Under the pieces are notes generated by a model, which had not been told where the DNA came from, searched no databases, and was given only the letters and a program-made list of their open reading frames with translations. From Caldilineaceae bacterium (lineage in GTDB: Bacteria; Chloroflexota; Anaerolineae; Caldilineales; Caldilineaceae), in NCBI GenBank assembly GCA_011523365.1, contig WTGY01000092.1, forward strand, positions 1 through 58,170: a stretch of DNA of 58,170 nucleotides. The letters run 5' to 3'. Numbering within the stretch: position 1 is the stretch's first letter; the number at the start of each line of letters is the position of its first letter. Positions 16,817 to 25,378 of the stretch are shown in pieces. Position numbers and translations under genes: made by a program.

Positions 16817-17893
16817 TTACGAATCAGCGCAGTCGGGCAGGGGATGGGGCTGGACGAGCACGCCTCCGTTTTCATAGGATTCGATGGCAGCCCAAGTGTA
16901 CTCAAGGGTTGCCAGGGCGTCCCGGCCCGAGGCCCGCAGTTCGCTCTTGGGTACTTCGTTGCTCACGTCTTCGAGAAAGGCGTGAATACGGCGGGGAAAG
17001 GTCTGATCGAAGTCGCTGATGCCGCTGTGGGTGACCTGCGGCGGGGCAGCTCCTGCGGGAGTGGGGGCGGGCCAGTATGTGATCTTTTCGATACAGTTTT
17101 CGATGCAGAATGTGCCGCGCGTGCCGGCGACTTCGACGCTCCACCAGCCGCCCAGACCGAAGGTGGCGTCGCCGCGCTGGCTGAGGAGGTAGCCGGCGGC
17201 GCCGCTGGCAAACTGAAGGTGGATGCTGGTGACCGAGAGCATGGGGTCATCGGCTTCGGCACGGAAAGTGGGCCGGCTGAAAAAGGCCTGGACGTGGGTC
17301 ACGTCGCCGCAGAAGTGGCGCATGATGGAGAAGGGGTGGGCCAGGAAAGCTTTCACGTGGAAGTAGGGGAAGCCGGCGACGTTGGGGGCGCTGTTCTTGG
17401 TGTAGGTGTGCTCGCCGCCATCGAAGCCCATTTTGAGCAGGCAGTAGACCGGCTCGCCTATCTGGCCCTTCTCCATGTATTGGCGGGCTTTATCGGCCGG
17501 GGGCGTAAAGTAGTGGTTTAGGTTGCAGCCGAGGTAAAGGTCCAACTCGGCGGCCTTGGCGACCATGTGGCGGGCCTCGTCGATCTGATTGGAGATCGGT
17601 TTTTCCACGAGGACGTGCTTGCCTGCCTCCAAGGCCTCCATGGTCGGTTCGAAGTGCCAGCTGCCGTTTTCGAAGCCGCCGGTGGAGACGTCGACAATGT
17701 CCAGCTCTTCGTGGCGCAGCATTTCGGCGAGGCTGGTGTAGCCGCGTACGCCGTGCATCTGTGCGGCCTCGTCGGCGCGTTCTTTGACCAGGTCGCAGAC
17801 GGCGACCAGCTCGGCGAGGGGGTCCTGCGTATAGGCGCGTGCGTGTCTTTCACCGATGCCGCGGGCGCCGACGATCCCGACTTTGAGAGTCAT
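16817..17893 (-). CDS. Gfo/Idh/MocA-family oxidoreductase
   Basis: A 358-residue NAD(P)-dependent sugar or cyclitol dehydrogenase-like protein. VGIVGARGIGERHARAY (5-21) is the Rossmann loop and VLVEKPISN (EKP 97-99) is the family signature with the catalytic-region Lys98. The C-terminal alpha/beta domain is complete. It is the first gene of the minus-strand run that continues into the GH32-DinB pairs, so it probably oxidises or epimerises a released sugar. An AGGAT site precedes the ATG at 17893. The substrate is not predictable. Confidence 0.87.
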   Translation of the reverse strand: MTLKVGIVGARGIGERHARAYTQDPLAELVAVCDLVKERADEAAQMHGVRGYTSLAEMLRHEELDIVDVSTGGFENGSWHFEPTMEALEAGKHVLVEKPISNQIDEARHMVAKAAELDLYLGCNLNHYFTPPADKARQYMEKGQIGEPVYCLLKMGFDGGEHTYTKNSAPNVAGFPYFHVKAFLAHPFSIMRHFCGDVTHVQAFFSRPTFRAEADDPMLSVTSIHLQFASGAAGYLLSQRGDATFGLGGWWSVEVAGTRGTFCIENCIEKITYWPAPTPAGAAPPQVTHSGISDFDQTFPRRIHAFLEDVSNEVPKSELRASGRDALATLEYTWAAIESYENGGVLVQPHPLPDCADS

Positions 17894-18290
17894 TGTTCGA
17901 TCCTAAGGTAGAGTGCACTGGCGGAGGCGATGAAAGTTTTCTCGCCAAGGGTCGATTGCACTTGACGATTGAATGGTATGGAGGCGCTTCCCGTGGGTTC
18001 AACCTTACACCTTTTGCAATCATTCGACAAAGGTTGGGGCGGCAACGCGCTTCCGGTTTTCCCAGACATTGATTTACCGGCTCCGGCTTCAATCCACTTG
18101 ACAGAACTGTTCTTGCCAGCGCAGAAAACTTTGGGAATCAGACCGAGAATCTGGTCGGTAGCAAGTGTCTCCAAACAGGTACACCGGGTGACGGGGCCTG
18201 TGCGGTCGAGTGGGAGGGTGGCGCGGGCCAGGGCTGAAAGCAGCGAGTAGAGACTACGTAACGCTGCGGTTTTCTGCAGCGTCGACCAGC
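17894..18290. other. Gene-free interval with a stem-loop near its right end
   Basis: About 400 bases without a convincing gene. A minus-strand frame (17890-18333) and a plus-strand frame (17969-18250) are open but overlap each other and resemble no family. ACGCTGC (18261-18267) and GCAGCGT (18276-18282) form a perfect 7-bp stem with an 8-base loop, nine bases past the stop of the minus-strand glycosyltransferase. There is no T-tract after it on that strand, so it is at best a weak or factor-dependent terminator. Confidence 0.5.
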
Positions 18291-20462
18291 CTATTGAAGT
18301 TGCACCCTTCCCAAGGTTGTTTCGGGTTCCCACACATCAATTTCGACGGTCGGTATCAGAGTCTTCAGGTCGTAGACCACTAACCGCAGCTCGTACTCGC
18401 CTGCGACCAGATCATTCGGAATTTCAAGCTCGAAAACGGTACCAGCCGGCTGGGGTTTCCACAGGCTTGTCGTTCTCGAAAACTTAGTCGCCTCTCTGAG
18501 GACGTGATCGCGTTGAAAGACTCTTTCGCCTTCCAGATTGTAGAGGCGCAAGGATATTGCAAAGTCAACCGCCAACTCTGGAACGGTCCTCCACAGCATG
18601 CCAACCTTCAGAATGCGATTTTGCCCTGCATCGAAACGTTGCCATTGCGGTAATTTCAGCTTACTCGAGCCCAGGGCGAGCCCTTCCAGCGTGATTCCGC
18701 CATCGTAGATGACTGGGTTCGGCAGATCGTCGAGGAGAACCCAAGGACGATCGCGAGAGATGTCCACGTAGGTATCGACATGGATTCCTTCGAAGTTCTC
18801 GGTCCCGACATATCTTGCGTGCTTGTCGAGAAGAATGGAGAGAAAGTCGGCTCTGAAGTTTGCCCGCCACTCAATTGTGGGGGACCAGTCAACCCAGTTC
18901 ACAACCTTTACGGTAGAAACCGTATTCAGTCCCGTAAGGAATTCTTCGACCTCCTGGTCGAGATCTGGCACAGCAGAGAAGATCCTGATTGCCGGAGTTT
19001 CTCCATAGTATATATAGTCAAAGGCGTCCCGTCTGTGTGCGATGAAATAGACTGTATCGCTTTGCGCAGGCCGTGTGTTCAGCGTCTGGGCGAAAGCCGG
19101 CCAGATCATATCGTATTTGTAGTAGCTGCCGGCCATCGCCTTTTCGAAAACGGCTCGATGTGTGATAGTGCCCTGCACAAGAACGATGACGCCGAATGCA
19201 GTGCTGAAGAAAACCGGCCAGGTTTTCGCTCGCGCGAGCATGCGGGACGCTGACCAGTGGTATGTCTCCCAGACGCCGACGGCCACCAGCAGATAGATTG
19301 CAGGCAGGGCGCCGACCATGCGCATAGTGCTTTTTGCGTCGGATAGAATTGCCGGCAGGGTAAGCACGCCCATCCAGAGAAGCAGCAGGCGAAGCGCGGG
19401 CCTGCGTTTCCACTGCCAGGCCGCGATGCCAACACCGAGCCAGAAGAAGGACGCTTCCCATACATTCAGCGTTGCAGCATGTCTAAAGGGGGAACAGCAA
19501 CCGGCAAGGATGCGAAAACTGAACTGCGACAGAACCTGCCAGGCGTTGGCAGCGAGGACAGTCATCAGAGTCGTTACAGGGGTGTCTTGAATGTCACCGA
19601 AAGCAAAGAGCCACTGGATATGCTTGTTGAAAAAGAGTTCGGGATGACGAATGTAGTGGAAGAGAATGGGAGCAGCCACCAGCCCGGTGACGCCGACGAA
19701 TGTGGCGGCGTACAGCACGTGGGTCTGCCTGCCCTTTCGGGTCATAGAGCGAAAGGGGCGCAGGAAGCTCAATCCGAAAAATAGGAAAAGGAAGGGAACA
19801 AAACGCGAGGGAATGTAGGTGTAAGGCAGTAACCCGGCGCACACGCCTGCCAGGACGATTCCCCACCAGCGCCGTCTTGTCCAGCCCCACCAGAGTGCGG
19901 CGAAGCATAGTGCCAGAAAGAGCGGCAGAAAGCTGGCTCGGTAGGAAGTGCGTCCCAGGATGGTCGGACCGAGCGATACGGCAAGAAGACAGGATGCCAG
20001 ACCACCGATCACGAGGCCGCGCCAGCGCGTCTCCCGCCCGAGTTCGTCGCACCCAAACAGTAACCGCCCTAACCAGAAGAGGGCAAAGACGCCGGCGACG
20101 CTGGCCAGGGCGGTAGGCAGACGCAGCGCAAGCGGCGTGCGGCCCAGTAGTTTCGTCGCCAGCGCTATAAGGTAGACACCCAGCCCGTCTTTGTCGCCGA
20201 AAGTCAGTGCATGTTCACCCTGAAGGACCTGGAGGGCGTATATTCCGTTCCAACCTTCGTCGAACTTGAGGCCGGGTGCGAGTTCATGCAAGCGGTAGAG
20301 GCGCAGAAACAGTGCGACGACGGCCAACGCCAAGAGAATAGCCCAAGGCGTTAGCTTTGACCGGAAAGTCCAGTTTCGGGTCACTTGGGGCCGCCATGGA
20401 AGGTCAATGTAGACGGTGGGGACAGGTCTGGCAAAGTCCGGTGGCCTGCCGGCACTGGCCAT
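18291..20462 (-). CDS. Large membrane glycosyltransferase, ArnT/PMT (GT39-like) superfamily
   Basis: A 723-residue membrane protein. The first helix (about 38-56) leads into LKFDEGWNG, whose Asp68-Glu69 pair is the usual catalytic acid region of the superfamily. About ten further hydrophobic segments follow to about residue 440. The last 280 residues are a soluble extracytoplasmic region ending in a beta-sandwich-like domain (GGITLEGLALGSSKLKLPQW and VELEIPNDL-type strands). The length and layout match Chloroflexota proteins annotated as mannosyltransferases. It stands alone between the MocA operon and the mannonate-dehydratase-like gene. GC content is visibly lower than in its neighbours. 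Confidence 0.8.
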   Translation of the reverse strand: MASAGRPPDFARPVPTVYIDLPWRPQVTRNWTFRSKLTPWAILLALAVVALFLRLYRLHELAPGLKFDEGWNGIYALQVLQGEHALTFGDKDGLGVYLIALATKLLGRTPLALRLPTALASVAGVFALFWLGRLLFGCDELGRETRWRGLVIGGLASCLLAVSLGPTILGRTSYRASFLPLFLALCFAALWWGWTRRRWWGIVLAGVCAGLLPYTYIPSRFVPFLFLFFGLSFLRPFRSMTRKGRQTHVLYAATFVGVTGLVAAPILFHYIRHPELFFNKHIQWLFAFGDIQDTPVTTLMTVLAANAWQVLSQFSFRILAGCCSPFRHAATLNVWEASFFWLGVGIAAWQWKRRPALRLLLLWMGVLTLPAILSDAKSTMRMVGALPAIYLLVAVGVWETYHWSASRMLARAKTWPVFFSTAFGVIVLVQGTITHRAVFEKAMAGSYYKYDMIWPAFAQTLNTRPAQSDTVYFIAHRRDAFDYIYYGETPAIRIFSAVPDLDQEVEEFLTGLNTVSTVKVVNWVDWSPTIEWRANFRADFLSILLDKHARYVGTENFEGIHVDTYVDISRDRPWVLLDDLPNPVIYDGGITLEGLALGSSKLKLPQWQRFDAGQNRILKVGMLWRTVPELAVDFAISLRLYNLEGERVFQRDHVLREATKFSRTTSLWKPQPAGTVFELEIPNDLVAGEYELRLVVYDLKTLIPTVEIDVWEPETTLGRVQLQ

Positions 20463-20491
20463 TTACTTTTGTCTTCTACTGCCATCGGCAC

Positions 20492-21448
20492 TTATGCTAC
20501 GTTGGCGGCGAAGAGTGCCTTCAGGTAGCCGATCGAGTAGGCCCAGCCGACGTCGCGGGTCTCGTTGTCACCTGGCAGGTCGGGAATGTGATCGGGGTTG
20601 ATGTAGCCGCTGAAGCCGACGTTGCGCAGTTCGCGCAGGATGCGGGCCATGTTGAGGTCGCCGTCGTCGAGGAGGGTCTCTTCGAAGCCGCCGGCGGTGG
20701 CCAGGCTGCCGCGTACGTTGCGCATGTGGAGCATGAAGAGTTTGCCCTTACGTCCGTAGTTGTTGATCTCGTCGATCACGAGTGAACTGCCGCCGGCTTC
20801 GGAGCGGGTGCCGATGCAGTAGACGTAGCCGACGTTGGGGCTGGGGAAGGCGTCAATGATGCGGTGGAAGCCGATGCCGCCGAAGGGTGTGTCGATATTG
20901 GGCGTATCGGAGGGGTGGACGGCCAGCTTGATGTCGTATTCCTCGGCGATGGGTGTCAGGCGCTCGAAGGCGACGCAGAAGCGGTCCCACCAGTGCTCGA
21001 GTTCGGCGCGGGAGGGGATGTCGTGAGGACCCTGCACGAGCGTCTCGGCGCGGGCGAGGTAGCCGCCGCGGTGCCTGGTGCGGTACTGCTCCATCATCTG
21101 CGGGAAGACGTCGCCTTCGACGCGTTGGCGGGCGATGGGGATGCGGGCCTTGCCGTAGACTTCAAGCGCTTTGGCGGCGTTGTCGAGTTCGTCCTCGGCG
21201 CCGACGCGCTCATCGATGAAGGTGTGTGTAAGTGTGGGGAGGGTGACGCGGTTGATGTCGATGCCGAAGGAGCGCACGCGCTTGCGGAGGGTGCGCACTG
21301 CGTCGAGGTCCGGGTAGCCCTGCTCGGAGACGCCGGGCATGTCGGCGTCGCGTCCGAAGTCGATGGCGTCGGCGCCGAGGGCGACTTTCTGGAGGAGCCA
21401 CTGGTCGGTGATTTCGGCGTTGTGTTTGAAGATTGAGATGCGTAGCAT
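20492..21448 (-). CDS. uxuA: Mannonate dehydratase-like (UxuA family) TIM-barrel enzyme
   Basis: A 318-residue metal-dependent TIM-barrel protein. KLAVHPSDTPN, LFMLHMRNVRG and LDDGDLNMARILRELRNVGF...NPDHIPD match the mannonate dehydratase pattern, where His and Asp residues bind the metal. Mannonate dehydratase turns D-mannonate into 2-keto-3-deoxygluconate in glucuronate breakdown. The protein is shorter than E. coli UxuA (about 394 residues), as is common outside Proteobacteria, so a related acid-sugar substrate is possible. AAGGATTAAG precedes the ATG. It is separate from the other sugar enzymes at 23.7-26.3 kb, but all could feed one uronate pathway. Confidence 0.75.
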   Translation of the reverse strand: MLRISIFKHNAEITDQWLLQKVALGADAIDFGRDADMPGVSEQGYPDLDAVRTLRKRVRSFGIDINRVTLPTLTHTFIDERVGAEDELDNAAKALEVYGKARIPIARQRVEGDVFPQMMEQYRTRHRGGYLARAETLVQGPHDIPSRAELEHWWDRFCVAFERLTPIAEEYDIKLAVHPSDTPNIDTPFGGIGFHRIIDAFPSPNVGYVYCIGTRSEAGGSSLVIDEINNYGRKGKLFMLHMRNVRGSLATAGGFEETLLDDGDLNMARILRELRNVGFSGYINPDHIPDLPGDNETRDVGWAYSIGYLKALFAANVA

Positions 21449-21733
21449 TTCTTAATCCTTGTTTGGGGACTGGCGCGGCGGCTCCATCCGGTGGCTTATT
21501 CTGGCTGGAACGTCCGCGCAGGGAGAGAATGGGAGCCCGTCATTACGCGTTCACATCGCGTTATGGCAGGGCATTCAACGATCTGAGAGCGTGTTTTCGG
21601 CTTTGGCGAATGAAAGCATCTGCGCGTTGACCTTGTCGTACGCCCGGCGGGTGAAGCTGCAGGCAAGGGTGCCGAACAGGTCGAAGATGACGGCTCGATA
21701 GGGCATTCAGTTACTCAAGGCGTATTCTGCGAT

Positions 21734-21958
21734 TTACGAGGTGAAGAAGTCAAAGACGTTGGCCAGGTTGGAGGTGCTTGATTTGTAGATCTCAGTGTAC
21801 TGGCAGCGGGTGCAGGTGACGGTGGTGAATTTCTTGTTCTGGACGTCGAAGATCTTGGCGAGTGTGCCGCCGGTGGCCTGGAAGATATCGGTTTCGAATT
21901 CGAGGTTTTCGCATTTGGGGCAGATCCACTTTTCGTGGCGCATGGGTTTTGTTCTCAT
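21734..21958 (-). CDS. Small zinc-ribbon protein (DUF2082-like)
   Basis: A 74-residue protein with WICPKCENLEFETDIFQATGG and TVTCTRCQYTEIYK, that is two CxxC pairs for one zinc. This pattern fits the zinc_ribbon_13/DUF2082 group, proteins often labelled as nucleic-acid-binding but with no proven function. A second in-frame ATG lies five codons in (MRHEKW). About 285 bases upstream of the mannonate-dehydratase-like start show no other gene. Confidence 0.8.
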   Translation of the reverse strand: MRTKPMRHEKWICPKCENLEFETDIFQATGGTLAKIFDVQNKKFTTVTCTRCQYTEIYKSSTSNLANVFDFFTS

Positions 21959-22110
21959 TTAATCCGGTGATGAGTAGCTTGTTTGGGTCGTTTCCGCGGG
22001 GCTCGCCACAAGCTGATTCAGCAATCCCGGAATCTGGAAGCAGATAATGAACACATCTCTCTGGGGATGGATGAGGAAAAGAGCCTAACGCAAGACATTC
22101 TCAGACCGGT

Positions 22111-22473
22111 TCAGCGCATGTATAGCGACTGGGACGACTGATCGCCGCCAAAGTTTTCACCACAGTACCGGCATTTGATCGCCTCCGCTTTGATCAGTTC
22201 GGCGCAGTAGGGGCAGTACTGCATTTCGCCGCGCTGGACCAATCTCTGCTCAAGCACCGGCTGGTTTTTGGGGACAGCGAAGGATAGGATGAGGCCCAGC
22301 GGACCCAATAGGAAGCCGAGGAGAAACCAGCTGCAACCGCTTCTTCCTTTATTGGTGGCGACCATCGCGCTGACGATGCCTGACAGAAGCCAGATGGCTG
22401 CGAAAGGAGCACCGATGATATACGTTTCTGTTGGCCCAAGCAGCGCGGGTAGATCGATTTGTGGTAATTCCAT
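22111..22473 (-). CDS. Membrane protein with C-terminal zinc ribbon
   Basis: A 120-residue protein. Two hydrophobic segments (about 17-39 and 47-65, the second reading WFLLGFLLGPLGLILSFAV) are followed by a zinc ribbon CPYCAELIKAEAIKCRYC with two CxxC pairs. This two-TM plus ribbon plan is widespread in bacteria with no known function. AGGAGAG precedes the ATG at 22473. It is not obviously linked to its neighbours. Confidence 0.8.
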   Translation of the reverse strand: MELPQIDLPALLGPTETYIIGAPFAAIWLLSGIVSAMVATNKGRSGCSWFLLGFLLGPLGLILSFAVPKNQPVLEQRLVQRGEMQYCPYCAELIKAEAIKCRYCGENFGGDQSSQSLYMR

Positions 22474-22525
22474 TGCTATTTGCTCTCCTATTGGTAGACA
22501 GGGTCAGTTATCCTATTCCTGACAT

Positions 22526-22714
22526 TCAGAGCGAGGGGTTGTCGAACGTTTCTCGACAGTCCAACACCGTTGCATCTATAATTGGCTGATTTTGCGACGT
22601 TTGAAAACGAAACCATTCCCCATCGTCTTCCATGAAATCAGCGGTATCCAAGTTATCCCAGAAAGCAGCTTCCTCCTCATAACTTTGGAATTTGGGGACT
22701 GCTAATCGTTTCAT
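22526..22714 (-). CDS. CopG-antitoxin-like protein without an adjacent BrnT toxin
   Basis: A 62-residue protein if begun at the ATG at 22714 (MKRLAVPKFQSYEEEAAFWD). The stretch PKFQSYEEEAAFWDNLDTADFMED matches the start of the CopG_antitoxin family, which normally pairs with BrnT. No BrnT gene is adjacent. The longer reading from 22756 would overlap the HEPN gene. Starting at 22714 puts it four bases after the HEPN stop, so it is the third gene of that cluster. The C-terminus lacks a clear ribbon-helix-helix and could be truncated. Confidence 0.65.
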   Translation of the reverse strand: MKRLAVPKFQSYEEEAAFWDNLDTADFMEDDGEWFRFQTSQNQPIIDATVLDCRETFDNPSL

Positions 22715-22718
22715 TTTC

Positions 22719-23138
22719 TCAGTCTTCTTTGTTTTGGTTTCCCGCTTGCTGATCAAAACTCTTCCCTATGCTCTCATGAATCTTGCAAGCGGAAACGTAC
22801 ATTTGTTGTGCCAGCTCCTGAGGGGGTTTCCCGCCCGGGAGCAGCCCGAAATCGGAGGGGTATCTTGAATCCACATACAGGTCATTCATTTGATTTAGGA
22901 GATCTGGTTCTACCGTCACTCTGATATGCTTCTCCGCCAGTGTGCGGAGCGTGATCAGATCGTGGGTTCTTGGCACGATCTGATCGTACTCGTCGAGAAC
23001 CGCTTTGAGAGACTTCTCTACCGCTTGCTGACAGTGGAAAGCAACCATATGCGTAAGATCCTCGATAACGAGGATCTCTTCTACAACTCTCAAGTCATCG
23101 CGAGCCGAAGCGAGCCACGCCTCAGTCTGCCTTCTCAT
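22719..23138 (-). CDS. HEPN-domain protein of an MNT/HEPN toxin-antitoxin pair
   Basis: A 139-residue helical protein. HCQQAVEKSLKAVLDE, RTHDLITL and SRYPSD are hallmarks of the PF05168-type HEPN family. The RxxxxHxY ribonuclease motif of HepT (DUF86) is not seen in its usual place, so toxicity by RNA cleavage is not assured. The ATG at 23138 overlaps the end of the nucleotidyltransferase gene by 17 bases. Partners of this kind form type VII toxin-antitoxin systems, in which the MNT enzyme AMPylates the HEPN toxin. Confidence 0.85.
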   Translation of the reverse strand: MRRQTEAWLASARDDLRVVEEILVIEDLTHMVAFHCQQAVEKSLKAVLDEYDQIVPRTHDLITLRTLAEKHIRVTVEPDLLNQMNDLYVDSRYPSDFGLLPGGKPPQELAQQMYVSACKIHESIGKSFDQQAGNQNKED

Positions 23139-23466
23139 ACAACGTCTTCCCCGAGCTTTCCAATTCGAGCAGAAAAGAGGAACCATACTTCTTTAGAAGC
23201 TCGTACTCACCCCTGGTATAGACGATAAGGTCTATGGGAACATGCTTGTTGACCGCAAGGAGGCTCTTCCTCACCATGAGCCTGCTCTGCATCCTCTCCT
23301 CATAGGTCTGTGAGATCTTCTCAGAATCCAGAATTACCAGTAAGTCGATATCACTTCCCAACTCCTCCGTTCCCGAAGCAACAGAGCCGAATAGCACGAT
23401 CCGATAAGGATCGAAAGCTATGAGACGCGAGACGATATCGTGAATGACGCCGGTCCTGGCTTCCAT
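23122..23466 (-). CDS. MNT minimal nucleotidyltransferase
   Basis: A 114-residue protein. LFGSVASGTEELGSDIDLLVIL holds the GS...DxD metal and nucleotide site of the pol-beta superfamily minimal nucleotidyltransferases. The third acid is probably in the VPIDLIVY strand. It is the first gene of the MNT-HEPN-CopG cluster and its stop lies inside the HEPN start region, so expression is coupled. In known pairs it is the antitoxin, acting by AMPylation of the HEPN protein. Confidence 0.87.
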   Translation of the reverse strand: MEARTGVIHDIVSRLIAFDPYRIVLFGSVASGTEELGSDIDLLVILDSEKISQTYEERMQSRLMVRKSLLAVNKHVPIDLIVYTRGEYELLKKYGSSFLLELESSGKTLYEKAD

Positions 23467-23560
23467 TTTCTTACAGCAGAGCCGTTCCCAAGGATTTGCA
23501 GAAATGATGCCAATTCAGCATATAACGTTTGACTTATCTCTCATAATCAGACCAAAACAA

Positions 23561-23589
23561 TAGCCTCCGCAATACTGCACTGGAGGCTA
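23561..23589. promoter_or_regulatory. Perfect inverted repeat between the MNT gene and the SDR gene
   Basis: TAGCCTCC (23561-23568) and GGAGGCTA (23582-23589) form a perfect 8-bp dyad with a 13-base spacer, 12 bases upstream of the SDR -35 box. It lies in the divergent region, so it could be an operator for either gene. Read on the minus strand it is followed by TTGTTTT, so a terminator is an alternative, though no transcript from that side is expected. Confidence 0.4.
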
Positions 23590-23601
23590 AGCGCACCCAT
23601 T

Positions 23602-23630
23602 TTGGTTATCGTTGGACCGGCAAGTATACT
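23602..23630 (+). promoter_or_regulatory. Sigma-70-like promoter of the SDR gene
   Basis: TTGGTT (23602-23607) and TATACT (23625-23630) are 17 bases apart. The ATG of the SDR gene follows about 35 bases after the predicted start of transcription. Confidence 0.55.
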
Positions 23631-23671
23631 GACCCCGGTCTACACTCCACAACTTGCTCGGGAAACCTCAC

Positions 23672-24499
23672 ATGACACTAACAGATAAGGTCGCCATCGT
23701 CACCGGGGGAGCAGTCGGGATTGGCGGGGCCATTGCGCGGCGGCTGGCGGCGGATGGGGCGAAGGTGCTGGTCACCGACATCATGCCGGAGGCGGCGGCG
23801 GAAAACGTGGCCCGCATCGAGGAGAGCGGCGGCACGGCTTCCGCCTATGAGGTCGACATTTCAAAATCGGAACAGATGCGGCCGATGATTGAACGCGCGG
23901 TTGACCTCTGGGGCGGGCTGCACATCGTGGTAAACAACGCCTGGGGGGCGCTGGAGCCGGACGGCACGGCCATCACCCTGACTGAGACTGCCTTTGACCG
24001 CGCGCTGGACGCTTCGCAGAAGGCGGTCTTTCTGAGCGCGAAGTACGGGGTGCCGCACATTCAGGCCAGCGGCGGCGGCAGCATCGTCAATATTTCTTCG
24101 GTGCACGGGCAGATGGTGGCGCCGTCAAGCCTGGCTTACGAGATGACGAAGGCGGCGATCATCGCGATGAGCCGCCAGATGGCGCTTGATTTCGGGCCGA
24201 CCGGCGTACGGGTCAACTGCATCTGCCCCGGCCACATCGTGACCGAACGCCAGGCCGAACGCTGGGAACGCAACCCTTCAATGCTGCGCTTCTTCGACCA
24301 GCATTATCCTCTGCGTCACACGGGCGTACCCGACGACATCGCCAACGGGGTGCGCTTCCTCTGCTCCGACGAGGCCAGGTTCATCACCGGCCACACGCTG
24401 GTCATCGACGGCGGCATGACCATCCAGCTGCAGGAGAACCTTGTCATCGATACGGCCAGGTATTTCCGAGACAACCCGGAGATCGACCTGGGCGACTAG
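23672..24499 (+). CDS. Short-chain dehydrogenase/reductase
   Basis: A 275-residue classical SDR. TGGAVGIG (11-18) is the cofactor loop, and NNA (88-90) and the catalytic Ser142, Tyr156 and Lys160 (YEMTK) are all present. Asp36 at the end of the second strand (VTDIM) favours NAD(H). PGHIV...H.TLVIDGG is the usual C-terminal pattern. The ATG at 23672 is used; an in-frame TTG at 23654 is closer to the promoter and less likely. Its stop shares a CTAG with the convergent isomerase gene. It probably oxidises a sugar, alcohol or keto-acid in the local sugar cluster. Confidence 0.87.
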   Translation: MTLTDKVAIVTGGAVGIGGAIARRLAADGAKVLVTDIMPEAAAENVARIEESGGTASAYEVDISKSEQMRPMIERAVDLWGGLHIVVNNAWGALEPDGTAITLTETAFDRALDASQKAVFLSAKYGVPHIQASGGGSIVNISSVHGQMVAPSSLAYEMTKAAIIAMSRQMALDFGPTGVRVNCICPGHIVTERQAERWERNPSMLRFFDQHYPLRHTGVPDDIANGVRFLCSDEARFITGHTLVIDGGMTIQLQENLVIDTARYFRDNPEIDLGD

Positions 24500-25302
24500 T
24501 AGCCGATTCCCCGCAGGTAAGTGACCATCCCATCGCTGCGTTCGGCCTCGCTCATGGGATCTTCGCGGCCGGGGATGGGCTGGCCCGGGCAGGCGGTCAC
24601 CCAGCGGTCGTAGCCAATTTCGTCGAGGACGCCGCGGATGGCCGGAAAATCCACGTTACCGTGTTCCCCGACCTGGCACCACTGCGGATCGTAGAAGCCG
24701 TCGGCGCGGCGGGTGGTGGTGGCCCAGTCCTGCAGATGGACATAGTTCAACTGTGCGCTGAAGTCGCGCAGGGAGGCGACGGGGTCATAGCCCCAGAGCT
24801 GCGCGTGCGAGACGTCGATGCAGAGCTTGGCCGTGTGCAGGTTCTCCATGTACAGCTTCCAGTGATCGATTGAATCGACCAGCAGATTGGTATGGATGTG
24901 GTAGGTCAGCTCCAGGCCGAACTGGGCGGCGTAGTCGGCCCACTCGTCCGCGCCTTCGGCGGCCGCTTTGACATCCTCGTCGCTCACGGGGCGGTCGTCG
25001 GGCTTGCCGCCATTCATATACATGAAGCAGTCGCAGCCCATTTCGGCAGCGAACTCCATGCGGCGGCGGTTCGACTCTACGTTTTCGCGATCACGGCTAT
25101 CGGGCGTCCCGTTGGCGGTCAAGACGACGAGGGGCATGCCGGCTTCGTCGCAGACACGGCGCAGGCGTTCGGGCGTTCCCATCCAGTTGAGGGGCAGTCT
25201 GCTCTCCCAGCCCTGCCAGCCCGCTTCGGCAAGCCTGTTCAGGGCCGGCTCCAGCTCGGGATTCTGCCAGCGCAAGGTACTGTAGGCGAGCTTGTAGCTC
25301 AT
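24496..25302 (-). CDS. Sugar phosphate isomerase/epimerase-type TIM-barrel protein
   Basis: A 268-residue AP endonuclease 2-like TIM barrel. The metal-site motifs are ELTYHIHTNLL, LCIDVSHAQLWG, YVHLQDW and GEHGNVDFPAIRGVLDEIGYDRW, the last being the family signature. The ATG at 25302 has AAGGAG at good distance; a longer reading upstream lacks support. Members include myo-inosose dehydratases and ketose epimerases, and the substrate is unknown. The epimerase gene lies 76 bases upstream on the same strand, so the two are likely an operon. Confidence 0.85.
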   Translation of the reverse strand: MSYKLAYSTLRWQNPELEPALNRLAEAGWQGWESRLPLNWMGTPERLRRVCDEAGMPLVVLTANGTPDSRDRENVESNRRRMEFAAEMGCDCFMYMNGGKPDDRPVSDEDVKAAAEGADEWADYAAQFGLELTYHIHTNLLVDSIDHWKLYMENLHTAKLCIDVSHAQLWGYDPVASLRDFSAQLNYVHLQDWATTTRRADGFYDPQWCQVGEHGNVDFPAIRGVLDEIGYDRWVTACPGQPIPGREDPMSEAERSDGMVTYLRGIGY

Positions 25303-25378
25303 GTGGAATCTCCTTTTTGTGGGGCATTGTTCGCGGCCGGTCTTTGATCGGTAAGGCAGGTGTCTGGGCAGCGGCTGA

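Noticed and set aside
17890..18333. A 147-residue minus-strand reading frame downstream of the glycosyltransferase
   Set aside because: It overlaps the glycosyltransferase end and the MocA start, competes with an equally open plus-strand frame, has no RBS, and resembles no family.
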